Positions 53,568 through 62,565 of a stretch of 64,000 bases of DNA are shown piece by piece. Location: positions 1,188,968 to 1,252,967 of the forward strand of contig JACKKD010000001.1 in NCBI GenBank assembly GCA_020637675.1, written 5' to 3'. The notes beneath the pieces were generated by a model. The model saw only the letters and a list, made by a program, of their open reading frames with translations. It made no database searches and was not told the DNA's origin. Both the position numbers and the translations under genes were made by a program. The stretch is from Paracoccaceae bacterium (GTDB lineage: Bacteria; Pseudomonadota; Alphaproteobacteria; Rhodobacterales; Rhodobacteraceae). Numbering within the stretch: position 1 is the stretch's first letter; each line of letters starts with the position of its first letter.

Positions 53568-54746
53568 ATGATCCGCCCCGCCCCGCTCGCCCGCCTGCTC
53601 GCCCTTGGCCTTGCCGTCCTGCCGGCGCCGGCCCTCGCGTGCGGCGGCGACTTCGGCGCCTTCGTCGCGGGGCTTGCCGACGAGGCGCGCGCGCGCGGCA
53701 TTCCGGCCGAGGCGGCGAAAGGTTTCCTCGCCGGTGCCCGGCTGGACGGCCGCGTCCTGAAGGCGGACCGGACGCAGGGCGTGTTCCGCAAGGATTTCAT
53801 CGAGTTCTCGCGCTCGCTCATCAGCGCGGGACGGCTGTCCACCGGCCAGTCCATGGCGAAGAAACACGCCGAGGTCTTCCGCCGGATCGGGCGCGACTAC
53901 GGCATTTCGCCCGGGGTTCTTCTCGCCTTCTGGGCATTCGAGACCGATTTCGGCGCGGTGCAGGGGGATTTCAACACGCGCGACGCACTGGTGACACTCG
54001 CCCACGACTGCCGGCGGCCCGAACTATTCCGGCCGCAGGTTTTCGCCGCGATGGAACTCTACGCCCGCGGCGACTTCGACCCGGCGCGAACGCAAGGCGC
54101 CTGGGCCGGAGAGATCGGACAGGTGCAGATGCTGCCGGAGGACATCCTGCGAAACGGCGTCGACGGCGATGGCGACGGGCATGTGCAACTGAAGACCTCG
54201 GCCGCCGACGCGCTGATGAGTGCCGCGAAGATGCTCCACGGCCTCGGCTGGCGGGCGGGCGAGCCCTGGCTCCAGGAGATCACGGTGCCCGACGACCTCG
54301 ACTGGGCGAAGACCGGCCTGAACCACGCCCGCCCGGTGGCGGAATGGGAGGCGGCCGGCGTGCGCGGCAGGTCCACGCCGCTTGCGCGGGGTCTTCGGGG
54401 CGCGGTTCTCCTGCCGATGGGGCGCAAGGGACCGGCCTTCCTCGCTTATCCGAACTTCCGCGTCTATTTCAGCTGGAACAAGAGTTTCGTCTATGTGACC
54501 ACCGCCGCCTATTTCGCCACGCGGCTGGAAGGCGCCCCGGTCTATGACGCGGGCGCCCCGGAACCCGGGCTTTCGGCGAAGGAGATGGTGACGCTGCAGA
54601 AGAGACTTGCCGCTAGGGGCTACGACGTTGGCGCCATCGACGGGATCCTCGGTGAGAAGACGCGCGAGGCGGTGCAGCGGGAGCAGGCGCGGCTTGGGCT
54701 GCCCGCCGACGCCTGGCCGACACAGGCTTTGCTCGGCCGTATCTAG
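53568..54746 (+). CDS. Lytic murein transglycosylase, MltB type with PG-binding domain
   Basis: A 392-residue periplasmic enzyme. Residues 1-26 are a signal peptide ending ALA followed by CGG. The SLT/MltB domain has the catalytic E125 in AFWAFETDFGAVQGD, with GAWAGEIGQVQMLPEDIL and GDGDGHVQLKTSAADAL typical of the MltB (GH103) family. A C-terminal peptidoglycan-binding-1 domain has VTLQKRLAARGYDVGAIDG. The ATG at 53568 follows GGAGGTTCCC. It remodels murein. Confidence 0.93.
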   Translation: MIRPAPLARLLALGLAVLPAPALACGGDFGAFVAGLADEARARGIPAEAAKGFLAGARLDGRVLKADRTQGVFRKDFIEFSRSLISAGRLSTGQSMAKKHAEVFRRIGRDYGISPGVLLAFWAFETDFGAVQGDFNTRDALVTLAHDCRRPELFRPQVFAAMELYARGDFDPARTQGAWAGEIGQVQMLPEDILRNGVDGDGDGHVQLKTSAADALMSAAKMLHGLGWRAGEPWLQEITVPDDLDWAKTGLNHARPVAEWEAAGVRGRSTPLARGLRGAVLLPMGRKGPAFLAYPNFRVYFSWNKSFVYVTTAAYFATRLEGAPVYDAGAPEPGLSAKEMVTLQKRLAARGYDVGAIDGILGEKTREAVQREQARLGLPADAWPTQALLGRI

Positions 54747-54763
54747 GCGAGGCCAGGATCGGA

Positions 54764-54895
54764 TCAGCAGCCGGTCGAGAAGAATTCCGAAACGGCACCG
54801 GCCTTGCAGGTCTTGGCGCTGTGCGCGTGACCCGGCTCGAGACCGGCGAAGGCGAGCAGGAGGAACATGGCGGCGAGGGAGACAACTTCACGCAT
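54764..54895 (-). CDS. Very small putative exported peptide
   Basis: A 43-residue open frame beginning MREVVSLAAMFLLLAFAG, a signal peptide, followed by a 20-residue tail with two cysteines and ending FFSTGC. The start ATG at 54893-54895 is preceded by AAAGGACGCC at good spacing. No family is recognised. It lies just downstream of the transglycosylase stop on the opposite strand and near the fds promoter. It may be real but is short. Confidence 0.45.
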   Translation of the reverse strand: MREVVSLAAMFLLLAFAGLEPGHAHSAKTCKAGAVSEFFSTGC

Positions 54896-54982
54896 GGGGC
54901 GTCCTTTCGGTTTGTTCACGTCCCGTTCTAGTGGTTTACCATTAATCACGGGTTACCGCGGCGGTTGGCCCTTGCGGTCACA

Positions 54983-55025
54983 TTGATAGATGAGATCAAT
55001 CAATCAACGAAAACTTGATATTGAT
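54983..55025 (+). promoter_or_regulatory. Inverted-repeat operators upstream of fds operon
   Basis: TTGAT-N7-ATCAA (54983-54999) is a perfect T-N11-A-type inverted repeat, the layout LysR regulators use. A second arm, ATCAATCAATCAA (54995-55007), pairs with TTGATATTGAT (55015-55025). Together they lie 51-93 bp upstream of the fdsG start. In some bacteria an FdsR LysR protein controls fds; none is encoded here, so the regulator would be elsewhere. Confidence 0.55.
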
Positions 55026-55075
55026 TGCCTATCGAAACCAAGGCATTCAGCAGCCAGTCTAGCGGGAGGCCAGCC

Positions 55076-55552
55076 ATGTCCCATTCTACCGCGGAGCCCC
55101 CCCAACGGGATCTCCATGCGCTGATTTCCGAGCATTCGGGCGGCGAAGGCCCCCTTTTGCCGATGCTGCATGCGATTCAGGCCGCGTACGGGCACATCCC
55201 CCAGGAGGCGATTCCCCTGATCGCGGACGCCTTGAACCTGACCAAGGCCGAGGTTCACGGAGTTGTGACCTTCTATCACGACTTCCGCGAAACGCCGGCC
55301 GGGCGGCATGTGATCAAGCTCTGCCGGGCCGAAGCCTGCCAGTCGGTGGGCGGCGCGGCACTCGCGGACCGTGTGCTCGGCAAGCTCGGGCTCGACTGGG
55401 GCGGCACCACGGCGAACGGGGCGGTGACCGTCGAGGCGGTCTATTGCCTCGGCCTTTGCGCCTGCGGGCCGGCTGCGATGGTCGACGGCAAGGTTGTGGG
55501 CCGTGTCGATGACACTCGGATGGCGAAAATCCTGACGGAGGCCGGCGCATGA
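55076..55552 (+). CDS. fdsG: NAD-dependent formate dehydrogenase subunit gamma
   Basis: A 158-residue NuoE-like subunit with a [2Fe-2S] thioredoxin-like domain. The four ligands are C83 and C88 (LCRAEACQS), C124 and C128 (YCLGLCACG). It begins with ATG after GGGAGG; a TTG further upstream is less likely. It forms the gamma part of the NAD-reducing module with FdsB. Its end overlaps fdsB by ATGA. Confidence 0.94.
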   Translation: MSHSTAEPPQRDLHALISEHSGGEGPLLPMLHAIQAAYGHIPQEAIPLIADALNLTKAEVHGVVTFYHDFRETPAGRHVIKLCRAEACQSVGGAALADRVLGKLGLDWGGTTANGAVTVEAVYCLGLCACGPAAMVDGKVVGRVDDTRMAKILTEAGA

Positions 55553-57066
55553 ATATCTACATCCCCCGCGATGCGGCCGCCAAGGCGCTCGGTGCCGACG
55601 AGGTGGCGTCGGCGGTTGCGACGGAGGCCGCGAAGCGCGGGCTCGACGTGCAGATCGTCCGGAACGGCACCCGAGGCATGATCTGGCTGGAACCTCTGGT
55701 GGAGGTCGAGGAGACGACAGGCCGGCGCGCCTACGGTCCGGTCACGGCCGCGGATGTGCCGGCGCTCCTCGACGGGAAGCTTGAAGGCCTCGGCGCGGTG
55801 GAGGACATTCCGTTCTTTGCCCGCCAGACCCGGCTCACCTTCGCCCGCTGCGGGCTGATCGACCCGCTCAGTCTCGCCGACTACGAAGCGCACGGCGGCC
55901 TTGCCGGCCTGCGCCGCGCGGTTGCAATGGAGCCCGGCGGGATCGTGGCCGAGGTCACTGCCTCGGGCCTGCGCGGGCGGGGCGGCGCGGGCTTTCCGAC
56001 CGGCATCAAGTGGAAGACGGTGGCCGAGGCGCAGTCCGCGCAGAAATACATCGTCTGCAACGCCGACGAGGGCGACAGCGGCACCTTCGCCGACCGCATG
56101 ATCATGGAGGGCGACCCCTTCACCCTGATCGAGGGCATGGCCATCGCCGGCATCGGCACCGGTGCGACGAAGGGTTACGTCTACATCCGCTCGGAATACC
56201 CCGATGCCATCGAGGTGATGGAGGCGGCGATCCTGCTGGCCAGGGGCGCCGGGCTTCTCGGACCCTCGGTGCTCGGCTCTGGCCATGCCTTCGACATGGA
56301 GGTGCGGGTCGGCGCGGGCGCCTACGTCTGCGGCGAGGAAACCTCTCTTCTCAACTCGCTCGAGGGCAAGCGCGGGATCGTGCGGGCGAAGCCGCCGCTG
56401 CCGGCGCTGGAGGGGCTTTTCGGGCGCCCCACCGTCGTCAACAACGTTCTCAGCCTCGCCACCGTGCCGGTGATCTTCGAGAAGGGGGCGGCGCATTACG
56501 CGGGCTTCGGGCTCGGCCGGTCGAAGGGCACCATGCCGATCCAGATCGCCGGGAACGTGAAGCACGGCGGCCTTTTCGAGACCGCCTTCGGGATGCCGCT
56601 CGGCCAGCTGGTCAACGACATCGCCGGCGGAACCGCCTCGGGCCGGCCCGTGAAGGCGGCTCAGGTCGGCGGGCCCCTCGGTGCCTACATTCCCGTGTCG
56701 CAGTTCGACACGCCCTTCGGCTACGAGGAGTTCGACCAGAAGGGCGGACTCATCGGCCATGCCGGGATTGTGGTCTTCGACGACACGGCCGACATGCTCA
56801 AGTTGGCGCGCTTCGCGATGGAGTTCTGCGCCGTGGAAAGCTGCGGCAAGTGCACGCCCTGCCGCATCGGTTCGGTCCGCGGCGTCGAGACCATCGACCG
56901 CATCGCCGCAGGCGATCCGGCGGCCACGGTGATTCTCACCGATCTATGTGATACAATGCGCGACGGGTCGCTTTGCGCGCTTGGCGGATTCACCCCATTT
57001 CCGGTCATGTCGGCGCTCAGGCATTTCCCGGACGATTTCGCACGCCGGAAGGAGGCCGCGGAATGA
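55549..57066 (+). CDS. fdsB: NAD-dependent formate dehydrogenase subunit beta
   Basis: A 505-residue NuoF-like subunit. An N-terminal thioredoxin-like part is followed by the FMN/NADH domain: SGLRGRGGAGFPTGIKWK, CNADEGDSGTFADR and YVCGEETSLLNSLEG. A C-terminal [4Fe-4S] uses C432, C435, C438 (ESCGKCTPCR) and C476 (SLCALGG). It passes electrons from FdsA clusters to NAD+. It overlaps fdsG and fdsA by four bases each. Confidence 0.95.
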   Translation: MNIYIPRDAAAKALGADEVASAVATEAAKRGLDVQIVRNGTRGMIWLEPLVEVEETTGRRAYGPVTAADVPALLDGKLEGLGAVEDIPFFARQTRLTFARCGLIDPLSLADYEAHGGLAGLRRAVAMEPGGIVAEVTASGLRGRGGAGFPTGIKWKTVAEAQSAQKYIVCNADEGDSGTFADRMIMEGDPFTLIEGMAIAGIGTGATKGYVYIRSEYPDAIEVMEAAILLARGAGLLGPSVLGSGHAFDMEVRVGAGAYVCGEETSLLNSLEGKRGIVRAKPPLPALEGLFGRPTVVNNVLSLATVPVIFEKGAAHYAGFGLGRSKGTMPIQIAGNVKHGGLFETAFGMPLGQLVNDIAGGTASGRPVKAAQVGGPLGAYIPVSQFDTPFGYEEFDQKGGLIGHAGIVVFDDTADMLKLARFAMEFCAVESCGKCTPCRIGSVRGVETIDRIAAGDPAATVILTDLCDTMRDGSLCALGGFTPFPVMSALRHFPDDFARRKEAAE

Positions 57067-59956
57067 AGGACTTCATCATGCCATGGACGACGCCCCAGTC
57101 GGATCGTGACATGGGCACGCCTGCCAGAACGGGCGCGCCGGTGACACTGACCGTCGACGGGTTCGAGGTGACGGTGCCCGAGGGCACGTCCGTCATGCGC
57201 GCGGCGGCCGAGGCCGGCATCGAGGTGCCGAAGCTCTGCGCCACCGACAGCGTCGATGCCTTCGGATCGTGCCGCCTCTGCCTGGTGGAGATCGAGGGGC
57301 GGAAGGGCACGCCCGCCTCCTGCACCACGCCGGTGGCGCCGGGCATGGTCGTGCACACCCAGTCCGACAAGGTGAACCGCCTGCGCAAGGGCGTGATGGA
57401 ACTCTACGCCTCCGACCATCCGGCGATCGGGCTGACCGACGCTGCCAACGGCGACAGCGAGTTGCAGAAGATGGCCGCGCGGGTGGGCCTGCGCGAGGTG
57501 CGCTACGAGCCGGTCGCGGACCATGCCCGCCGGCGCCTTCCGGACGGGGCCCAGAACCCCGATTGGCGCCCGGTCGACGACAGCAACCCCTACTTCACCT
57601 ACGACCCGGCAAAATGCATCGTCTGCTCGCTCTGCGTGCGCGCCTGCGGCGAAGTCCAGGGCACATTCGCACTGACGATCGAGGGGCGGGGTTTCGACAG
57701 CCGGATGTCGGCGGGCACCGGCCTTGACAACTACCTCTCCTCCGACTGCGTATCCTGCGGCGCCTGCGTGCAGGTCTGCCCGACCGGCAGCCTGCAGGAA
57801 AAATCGGTGATCGAGATGGGCCTTCCGGACCGCTCGGTCGTCACCACCTGCGCCTATTGCGGGGTCGGCTGTTCCTTCAAGGCCGAGATGCGCGGCGACG
57901 AGCTGGTGCGCATGGTGCCCTACAAGCACGGCAAGGCGAACCGGGGCCATTCCTGCGTCAAGGGGCCGTTTCGCCTATGGCTATGCGGCGCACCGCGACC
58001 GCATCCTGAAGCCGATGATCCGCGAGGAGATCAGCGATCCCTGGCGCGAGGTGTCGTGGGACGAGGCGCTGGGCTACGCCGCGTCGCGCCTGCGCGGGTT
58101 GCAGGAGAAGTACGGCCAGAAGTCGATCGGCGTCATCACCCGTCGCGCTGCACCAACGAGGAAACCTACCTCGTGCAGAAGCTTGCCCGCGCGGTCTTCC
58201 GCAACAACAACACCGATACCTGCGCGCGGGTCTGCCATTCGCCGACCGGCTACGGTCTGCGCAACACCTTCGGCACTTCGGCCGGCACGCAGGACTTCGA
58301 CTCGGTCGAGCAGACCGACGTAATGATCGTCATCGGCGCCAATCCGACCGATGCGCATCCGGTCTTCGCCAGCCGCATGAAGAAGCGGTTGCGCCAGGCG
58401 CGAAGCTGATCGTGATCGACCCGCGCCGGATCGACCTCGTGAAGTCGGCCCATGTCCGGGCCGCGCATCACCTCCAGCTCCGTCCCGGCACCAACGTGGC
58501 GGTCGTTTCGGCACTGGCCCATGTGATCGTGACCGAGGAACTCGCCAACGAGACCTTCATCCGCGAGCGGTGCGACTGGGACGAATATCTCACCTATGCG
58601 GACTTCATCCGCGACCCGCGCCACAGCCCCGAGGCGACCGAGGCGCTGACCGGCGTTCCGGCGGCGGAACTGCGCAAGGCGGCGCGGCTCTTCGCCACAG
58701 GCGGCAACGGGTCGATCTACTACGGGCTCGGCGTGACGGAGCACAGCCAGGGCACCACCGCCGTCATGGGGATCGCCAACCCGCGATGCTCACCGGCAAC
58801 ATCGGCCGCAAGGGCGTGGGCGTAAATCCGCTCCGCGGCCAGAACAACGTGCAGGGCTCCTGCGACATGGGGTCCTTCCCGCACGAGCTTCCGGGCTACC
58901 GCCATGTGAAGAACGCCGACGTGCGGGCGATCTACGAGAAGATGTGGGGCGTGCCGATCGATCGGAGCCGGGCCTGCGCATTCCGAACATGCTCGACGCC
59001 GCTGTCGATGGCACGTTCAAGGGGCTCTACTGCCAGGGCGAGGACATCCTGCAATCGGACCCGGACACCAAGCATGTCTCGGCCGGTCTTGCGGCGATGG
59101 AATGCGTGATCGTACACGACCTCTTCCTGAACGAGACGGCGAACTACGCCCATGTTTTCCTGCCGGGGTCCTCGTTCCTCGAGAAGAACGGGACCTTCAC
59201 CAACGCCGAGAGCGGCGCATCAACATGGTGCGCAAGGTGATGGCGCCGAAGAACGGCTACGAGGACTGGGAGGTGACGCAGCTTCTGGCGAATGCGCTCG
59301 GCGCCGGCTGGAGCTACACGCATCCTTCCGAGATCATGGACGAGATCGCCGCCACCACGCCGTCCTTCGCCGGCGTGACCTATGACCTTATCGACCGCAT
59401 GGGCTCCGTCCAGTGGCCCTGCAACGAGAAGTCGCCTGAGGGCACGCCGGTGATGCACATCGACGGTTTTGTGCGCGGAAAGGGCCGCTTTATCGTGACC
59501 GAGTACCTCGCCACCGACGAGAAGACCGGGCCGCGCTTCCCGCTCCTGCTCACTACGGGCCGAATTCTCAGCCAGTACAACGTCGGTGCGCAGACACGGC
59601 GCACGGCAAACACCGTCTGGCACGATCAGGACCGGCTGGAGATCCACCCCCACGATGCCGAGAACCGCGGCATCAACGACGGCGACTGGGTGCGCCTTGC
59701 CTCGCGTTCGGGCGAGACAACGCTCAGGGCGAAGGTGACGGACCGGGTTGCCCCGGGCGTGGTCTACACGACCTTCCACCACCCCGACACGCAGGCCAAC
59801 GTCGTCACCACCGACTTCTCCGACTGGGCGACGAACTGCCCCGAATACAAGGTGACTGCGGTGCAGGTGGGCCGGTCGAACGGCCCCTCGGACTGGCAGG
59901 AGGACTACGCAGCGCAAGCCGCCAACGCGCGCCGCATCCTGCCCGCGGCGGAGTAG
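57063..59956 (+). pseudogene. fdsA: NAD-dependent formate dehydrogenase subunit alpha, six frameshifts, one Fe-S site lost
   Basis: The catalytic subunit, about 960 residues when the frame is restored. Residues 1-300 read in one frame: [2Fe-2S] C59/C70/C73/C87; then H119 followed by G123, D126 and S132 where the His-Cys3 [4Fe-4S] cysteines should be; then two [4Fe-4S] sets (C185/188/191/195 and C229/232/235/239) and the MoCo-domain cluster C263/266/270/298. Beyond this six indels switch frame near 57966, 58141, 58398, 58781, 58963 and 59211. Between them the protein is well conserved, including the Mo-ligand Cys in CARVCHSPTG and VTAVQVGR near the end. It may be assembly error or a recently broken gene. 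Confidence 0.9.
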
Positions 59957-59958
59957 CG

Positions 59959-60780
59959 ATGGCGTTCGCGCCCACGTTCAGCGCGAAGGGCGTTGCCGTC
60001 CACCCGGACGGCACGCGCGCCGTGACGCGGACCTTGCCGGAGGAGGTGCCGGTCGCCTTCGTCTTCGACGGCACCACGCAGGCCGTGATGATGGCGACCC
60101 CTGCCGACATCGAGGACTTCGCTGTGGGCTTCGCGCTTTCCGAAGGCATCGTGGTGCATGCAGGCGAGATCACCGAGACCGAGGTGGTCGCGCACGGACC
60201 GGGGATCGAGGCCCGGATGTGGCTGACCGGCGACAGGGCCGAAGCGCTGGCCAGGCGCCGCCGCGCGGCGGCGGGGCCGGTCGGTTGCGGGCTCTGCGGC
60301 ATCGACAGCCTTGACGAGGCGGTGCGCGCGCTGCCGCGGGTGACGTCCGTGCCGTCGGCGTTGACCGCGGCCGAACTTTCCGGCGCCGCCGACGCCTTGC
60401 GGGCGCGCCAGCCGCTCCACGACCAGACCCGCGCCGTCCATGCGGCGGCCTTCCTTGCCCCCGGCGAAGGCATCGTCGCGGTGCGTGAGGATGTGGGCCG
60501 GCACAATGCGCTCGACAAGCTCATCGGCGCGATGTCGCGGGTCGGGCGCGACATGTCCGGCGGGGCCGTGGTCATGACCTCGCGCCTTTCGGTCGAGCTT
60601 GTGCAGAAATGCGCGCTCGCCGGATGCCCCGTCATCCTTTCCGCCTCCGCGCCCACCGCGCTTGCCCTCCGGCAGGCGGAGACCGCGGGGATCACGCTTG
60701 CGAGCTTCGCCCGCGCCGGCGGGTTCGACCTTTACTCACATCCTGAACGCATCACTACCGGAGCCGCCGATGTCGCCTGA
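59959..60780 (+). CDS. fdhD: Formate dehydrogenase sulfurtransferase FdhD (FdsC)
   Basis: A 273-residue FdhD-family protein that delivers sulfur to the molybdenum cofactor of formate dehydrogenase. The reactive pair is C110/C113 in VGCGLCGID. VREDVGRHNALDKLIG and TSRLSVELVQKCALAG are diagnostic. In the R. capsulatus operon this is FdsC. It starts two bases after the fdsA stop and overlaps fdsD by 11 bases. Confidence 0.94.
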   Translation: MAFAPTFSAKGVAVHPDGTRAVTRTLPEEVPVAFVFDGTTQAVMMATPADIEDFAVGFALSEGIVVHAGEITETEVVAHGPGIEARMWLTGDRAEALARRRRAAAGPVGCGLCGIDSLDEAVRALPRVTSVPSALTAAELSGAADALRARQPLHDQTRAVHAAAFLAPGEGIVAVREDVGRHNALDKLIGAMSRVGRDMSGGAVVMTSRLSVELVQKCALAGCPVILSASAPTALALRQAETAGITLASFARAGGFDLYSHPERITTGAADVA

Positions 60781-60988
60781 GAAGATGGTCCACATGGCCA
60801 ACCAGATCGTCGCCTTCTTCAATAGCCAGCCCGGCACCGACGCGGCCGAGCGGGTGGCCGAGCATCTTTCAGATTTCTGGGAACCGCGGATGCGGGCGCA
60901 GCTACTGGCCTACATCGACGAGGGCGGCGCCGGGCTCGATCCCGTGGCGATCGCGGCGGCGCGGCGGCTGAAGCCCGTCACGGCCTGA
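60770..60988 (+). CDS. fdsD: Formate dehydrogenase delta subunit
   Basis: A 72-residue FdsD: SPEKMVHMANQIVAFFNSQP, then ERVAEHLSDFWEPRMRAQLL and LDPVAIAAARRL, typical of this short family. FdsD is needed for assembly or stability of the Fds complex. It ends the fdsGBACD operon and overlaps fdhD. Confidence 0.92.
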   Translation: MSPEKMVHMANQIVAFFNSQPGTDAAERVAEHLSDFWEPRMRAQLLAYIDEGGAGLDPVAIAAARRLKPVTA

Positions 60989-61097
60989 GCCGGCCAGGCC
61001 GGGTGCACCCTTTCGCAGGGGCCTTGCAGGCGGGAAGCACCACGCCCTTACCGGGAGCCTACGTCCCCGCTCGATCCCGTTTCCCTCCATGCGGCGA

Positions 61098-61808
61098 TCA
61101 CGCGATGATCGCCAGCTTCTCCCGGGGCGGCGGGGCATAGCCGCCGAGCCGCGACGTGCGCAGGTTGAGGCCGACCATCGCTTCGGCGAGTCGGACGGCG
61201 CAGGCGACGCCGTCGAGTACTGGCAGCCCATGTTCGGCCGCGAGACGCCCCGCGAGGTCCGCCATGCCGGCGCAGCCGAGCACGATCGCCTCGGCCCGGT
61301 CCTCCACGATCGCCTTACCGATCTCAGCACTGATCCGGCTGCAGGCATCCGACCCCGGGCATTCGAGGTCGAGTACCGCGACCTCCGACGACCGGACACG
61401 CGCGCAGCGCGCCGCCAGACCGTAGCGGTGCAGGTTATGCTCCAGTGCAGGCACCGAACGCGCCAGTGTGGTCACGACCGAGAACTTGTTGGCGAGCATC
61501 GCGGCGAAGTGATACGCGGCCTCGCCGATGCCGATCACGGGGCGATCGGTCAGGCAGCGCGCGGCGTCGAGGCCCGTGTCGTCGAAACAGGCTATGATGA
61601 CCGCATCGGCATCCGCGGTGTTCCGGATGATCTGCAGGACACCCGGAACGCTCATCGCCTCGTCATAGTAGCCTTCGATGGAAACCGGCCCGCCGGGCGG
61701 GTTGACCGCGCGGATTTCCGTCCCCGGACTCGCCGCTGCGTGCGCCGCGGCACCGATCTTCCCGGTCATCGAAGCGGTGGAGTTGGGATTGATGACGAGG
61801 ATCCGCAT
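61098..61808 (-). CDS. Aspartate/glutamate (hydantoin) racemase family protein
   Basis: A 236-residue racemase fold. It starts MRILVINPNSTASMTGKIG. The catalytic cysteine pair is C74 (IIACFDDTGLDAA) and C179 (IVLGCAGMADLA), which fits hydantoin racemases. It lies one base from livF on the same strand and is presumably co-transcribed with the branched-chain ABC transporter. It may racemise an imported amino acid or hydantoin. Confidence 0.88.
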   Translation of the reverse strand: MRILVINPNSTASMTGKIGAAAHAAASPGTEIRAVNPPGGPVSIEGYYDEAMSVPGVLQIIRNTADADAVIIACFDDTGLDAARCLTDRPVIGIGEAAYHFAAMLANKFSVVTTLARSVPALEHNLHRYGLAARCARVRSSEVAVLDLECPGSDACSRISAEIGKAIVEDRAEAIVLGCAGMADLAGRLAAEHGLPVLDGVACAVRLAEAMVGLNLRTSRLGGYAPPPREKLAIIA

Positions 61809-61809
61809 G

Positions 61810-62562
61810 TCAGAGCTCTCCGCCAAGGTAGGCAGCCTTGATCCGGTCGTCATGCATGAGGTCCTTCGAGGCACCCGACAGCACGACCTGCCCGGTGGAC
61901 AAAGCGTAGGCGCGGTTCGAGATCGACAGCGCCATGCGGCTGTTCTGTTCGACCAGAAGCACCGAAACGCCTTCGTCGCGGCTGATCGCCACGATGGCGC
62001 GCGCGATATCCTGCACAAGCTTCGGCGCGATGCCCAGGGACGGTTCGTCCAGCAGCAGCAGCCGCGGCTTGGCCATCAGGGCGCGGCCGATGACCATCAT
62101 CTGCTGTTCGCCGCCCGACAGGGTGCTGGCCTGCTGGTGGAAACGTTCCTTCAGGCGTGGGAAGCGGGTCAGGACGCTTTCGAGGGTCTGCTCGATCCCC
62201 TGCTTGTCGGTGCGGGTGAAGGCGCCCATCAGGAGATTGTCCTTCACGCTCATCAGCGGAAAGACCCGGCGGCCCTCCGGCACCATCGCGATGCCCTTCC
62301 TCACGATCTCGGCCGCCGGGGTGGCGTCGATACGCTCGCCAAGGTAGGTGATCCGGCCGGACTTGATCCTGCGCAGCCCGGTGACCGCCCGTAGTATGGA
62401 GGATTTGCCCGCGCCATTCGCGCCGATGAGGGCAACCGTCTCCCCCTCGTTCAGGTCTATCGAAACGCCCTTCAGGGCATAGACATGATCATAGTACAGT
62501 TCGACATTCTCGAAGCTCAGCATCTTCGGCGGGGCGGCAGGCGCGGTGGCGGTCTGGCTCAT
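61810..62562 (-). CDS. livF: Branched-chain amino acid ABC transporter ATP-binding protein LivF
   Basis: A 250-residue ABC ATPase. Walker A is GANGAGKS (47-54), the signature LSGGEQQMMVIGRALM, and Walker B LLLLDEPSLGIAP. It is the LivF type: short helical domain and no C-terminal extension. The start follows livG by three bases. Confidence 0.94.
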   Translation of the reverse strand: MSQTATAPAAPPKMLSFENVELYYDHVYALKGVSIDLNEGETVALIGANGAGKSSILRAVTGLRRIKSGRITYLGERIDATPAAEIVRKGIAMVPEGRRVFPLMSVKDNLLMGAFTRTDKQGIEQTLESVLTRFPRLKERFHQQASTLSGGEQQMMVIGRALMAKPRLLLLDEPSLGIAPKLVQDIARAIVAISRDEGVSVLLVEQNSRMALSISNRAYALSTGQVVLSGASKDLMHDDRIKAAYLGGEL

Positions 62563-62565
62563 GTC

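Noticed and set aside
57063..59956. Selenocysteine or programmed frameshifting as the cause of broken fdsA frames
   Set aside because: The Mo ligand is a normal Cys codon (CARVCHSPT), and six shifts of mixed direction lack slippery-site structure.
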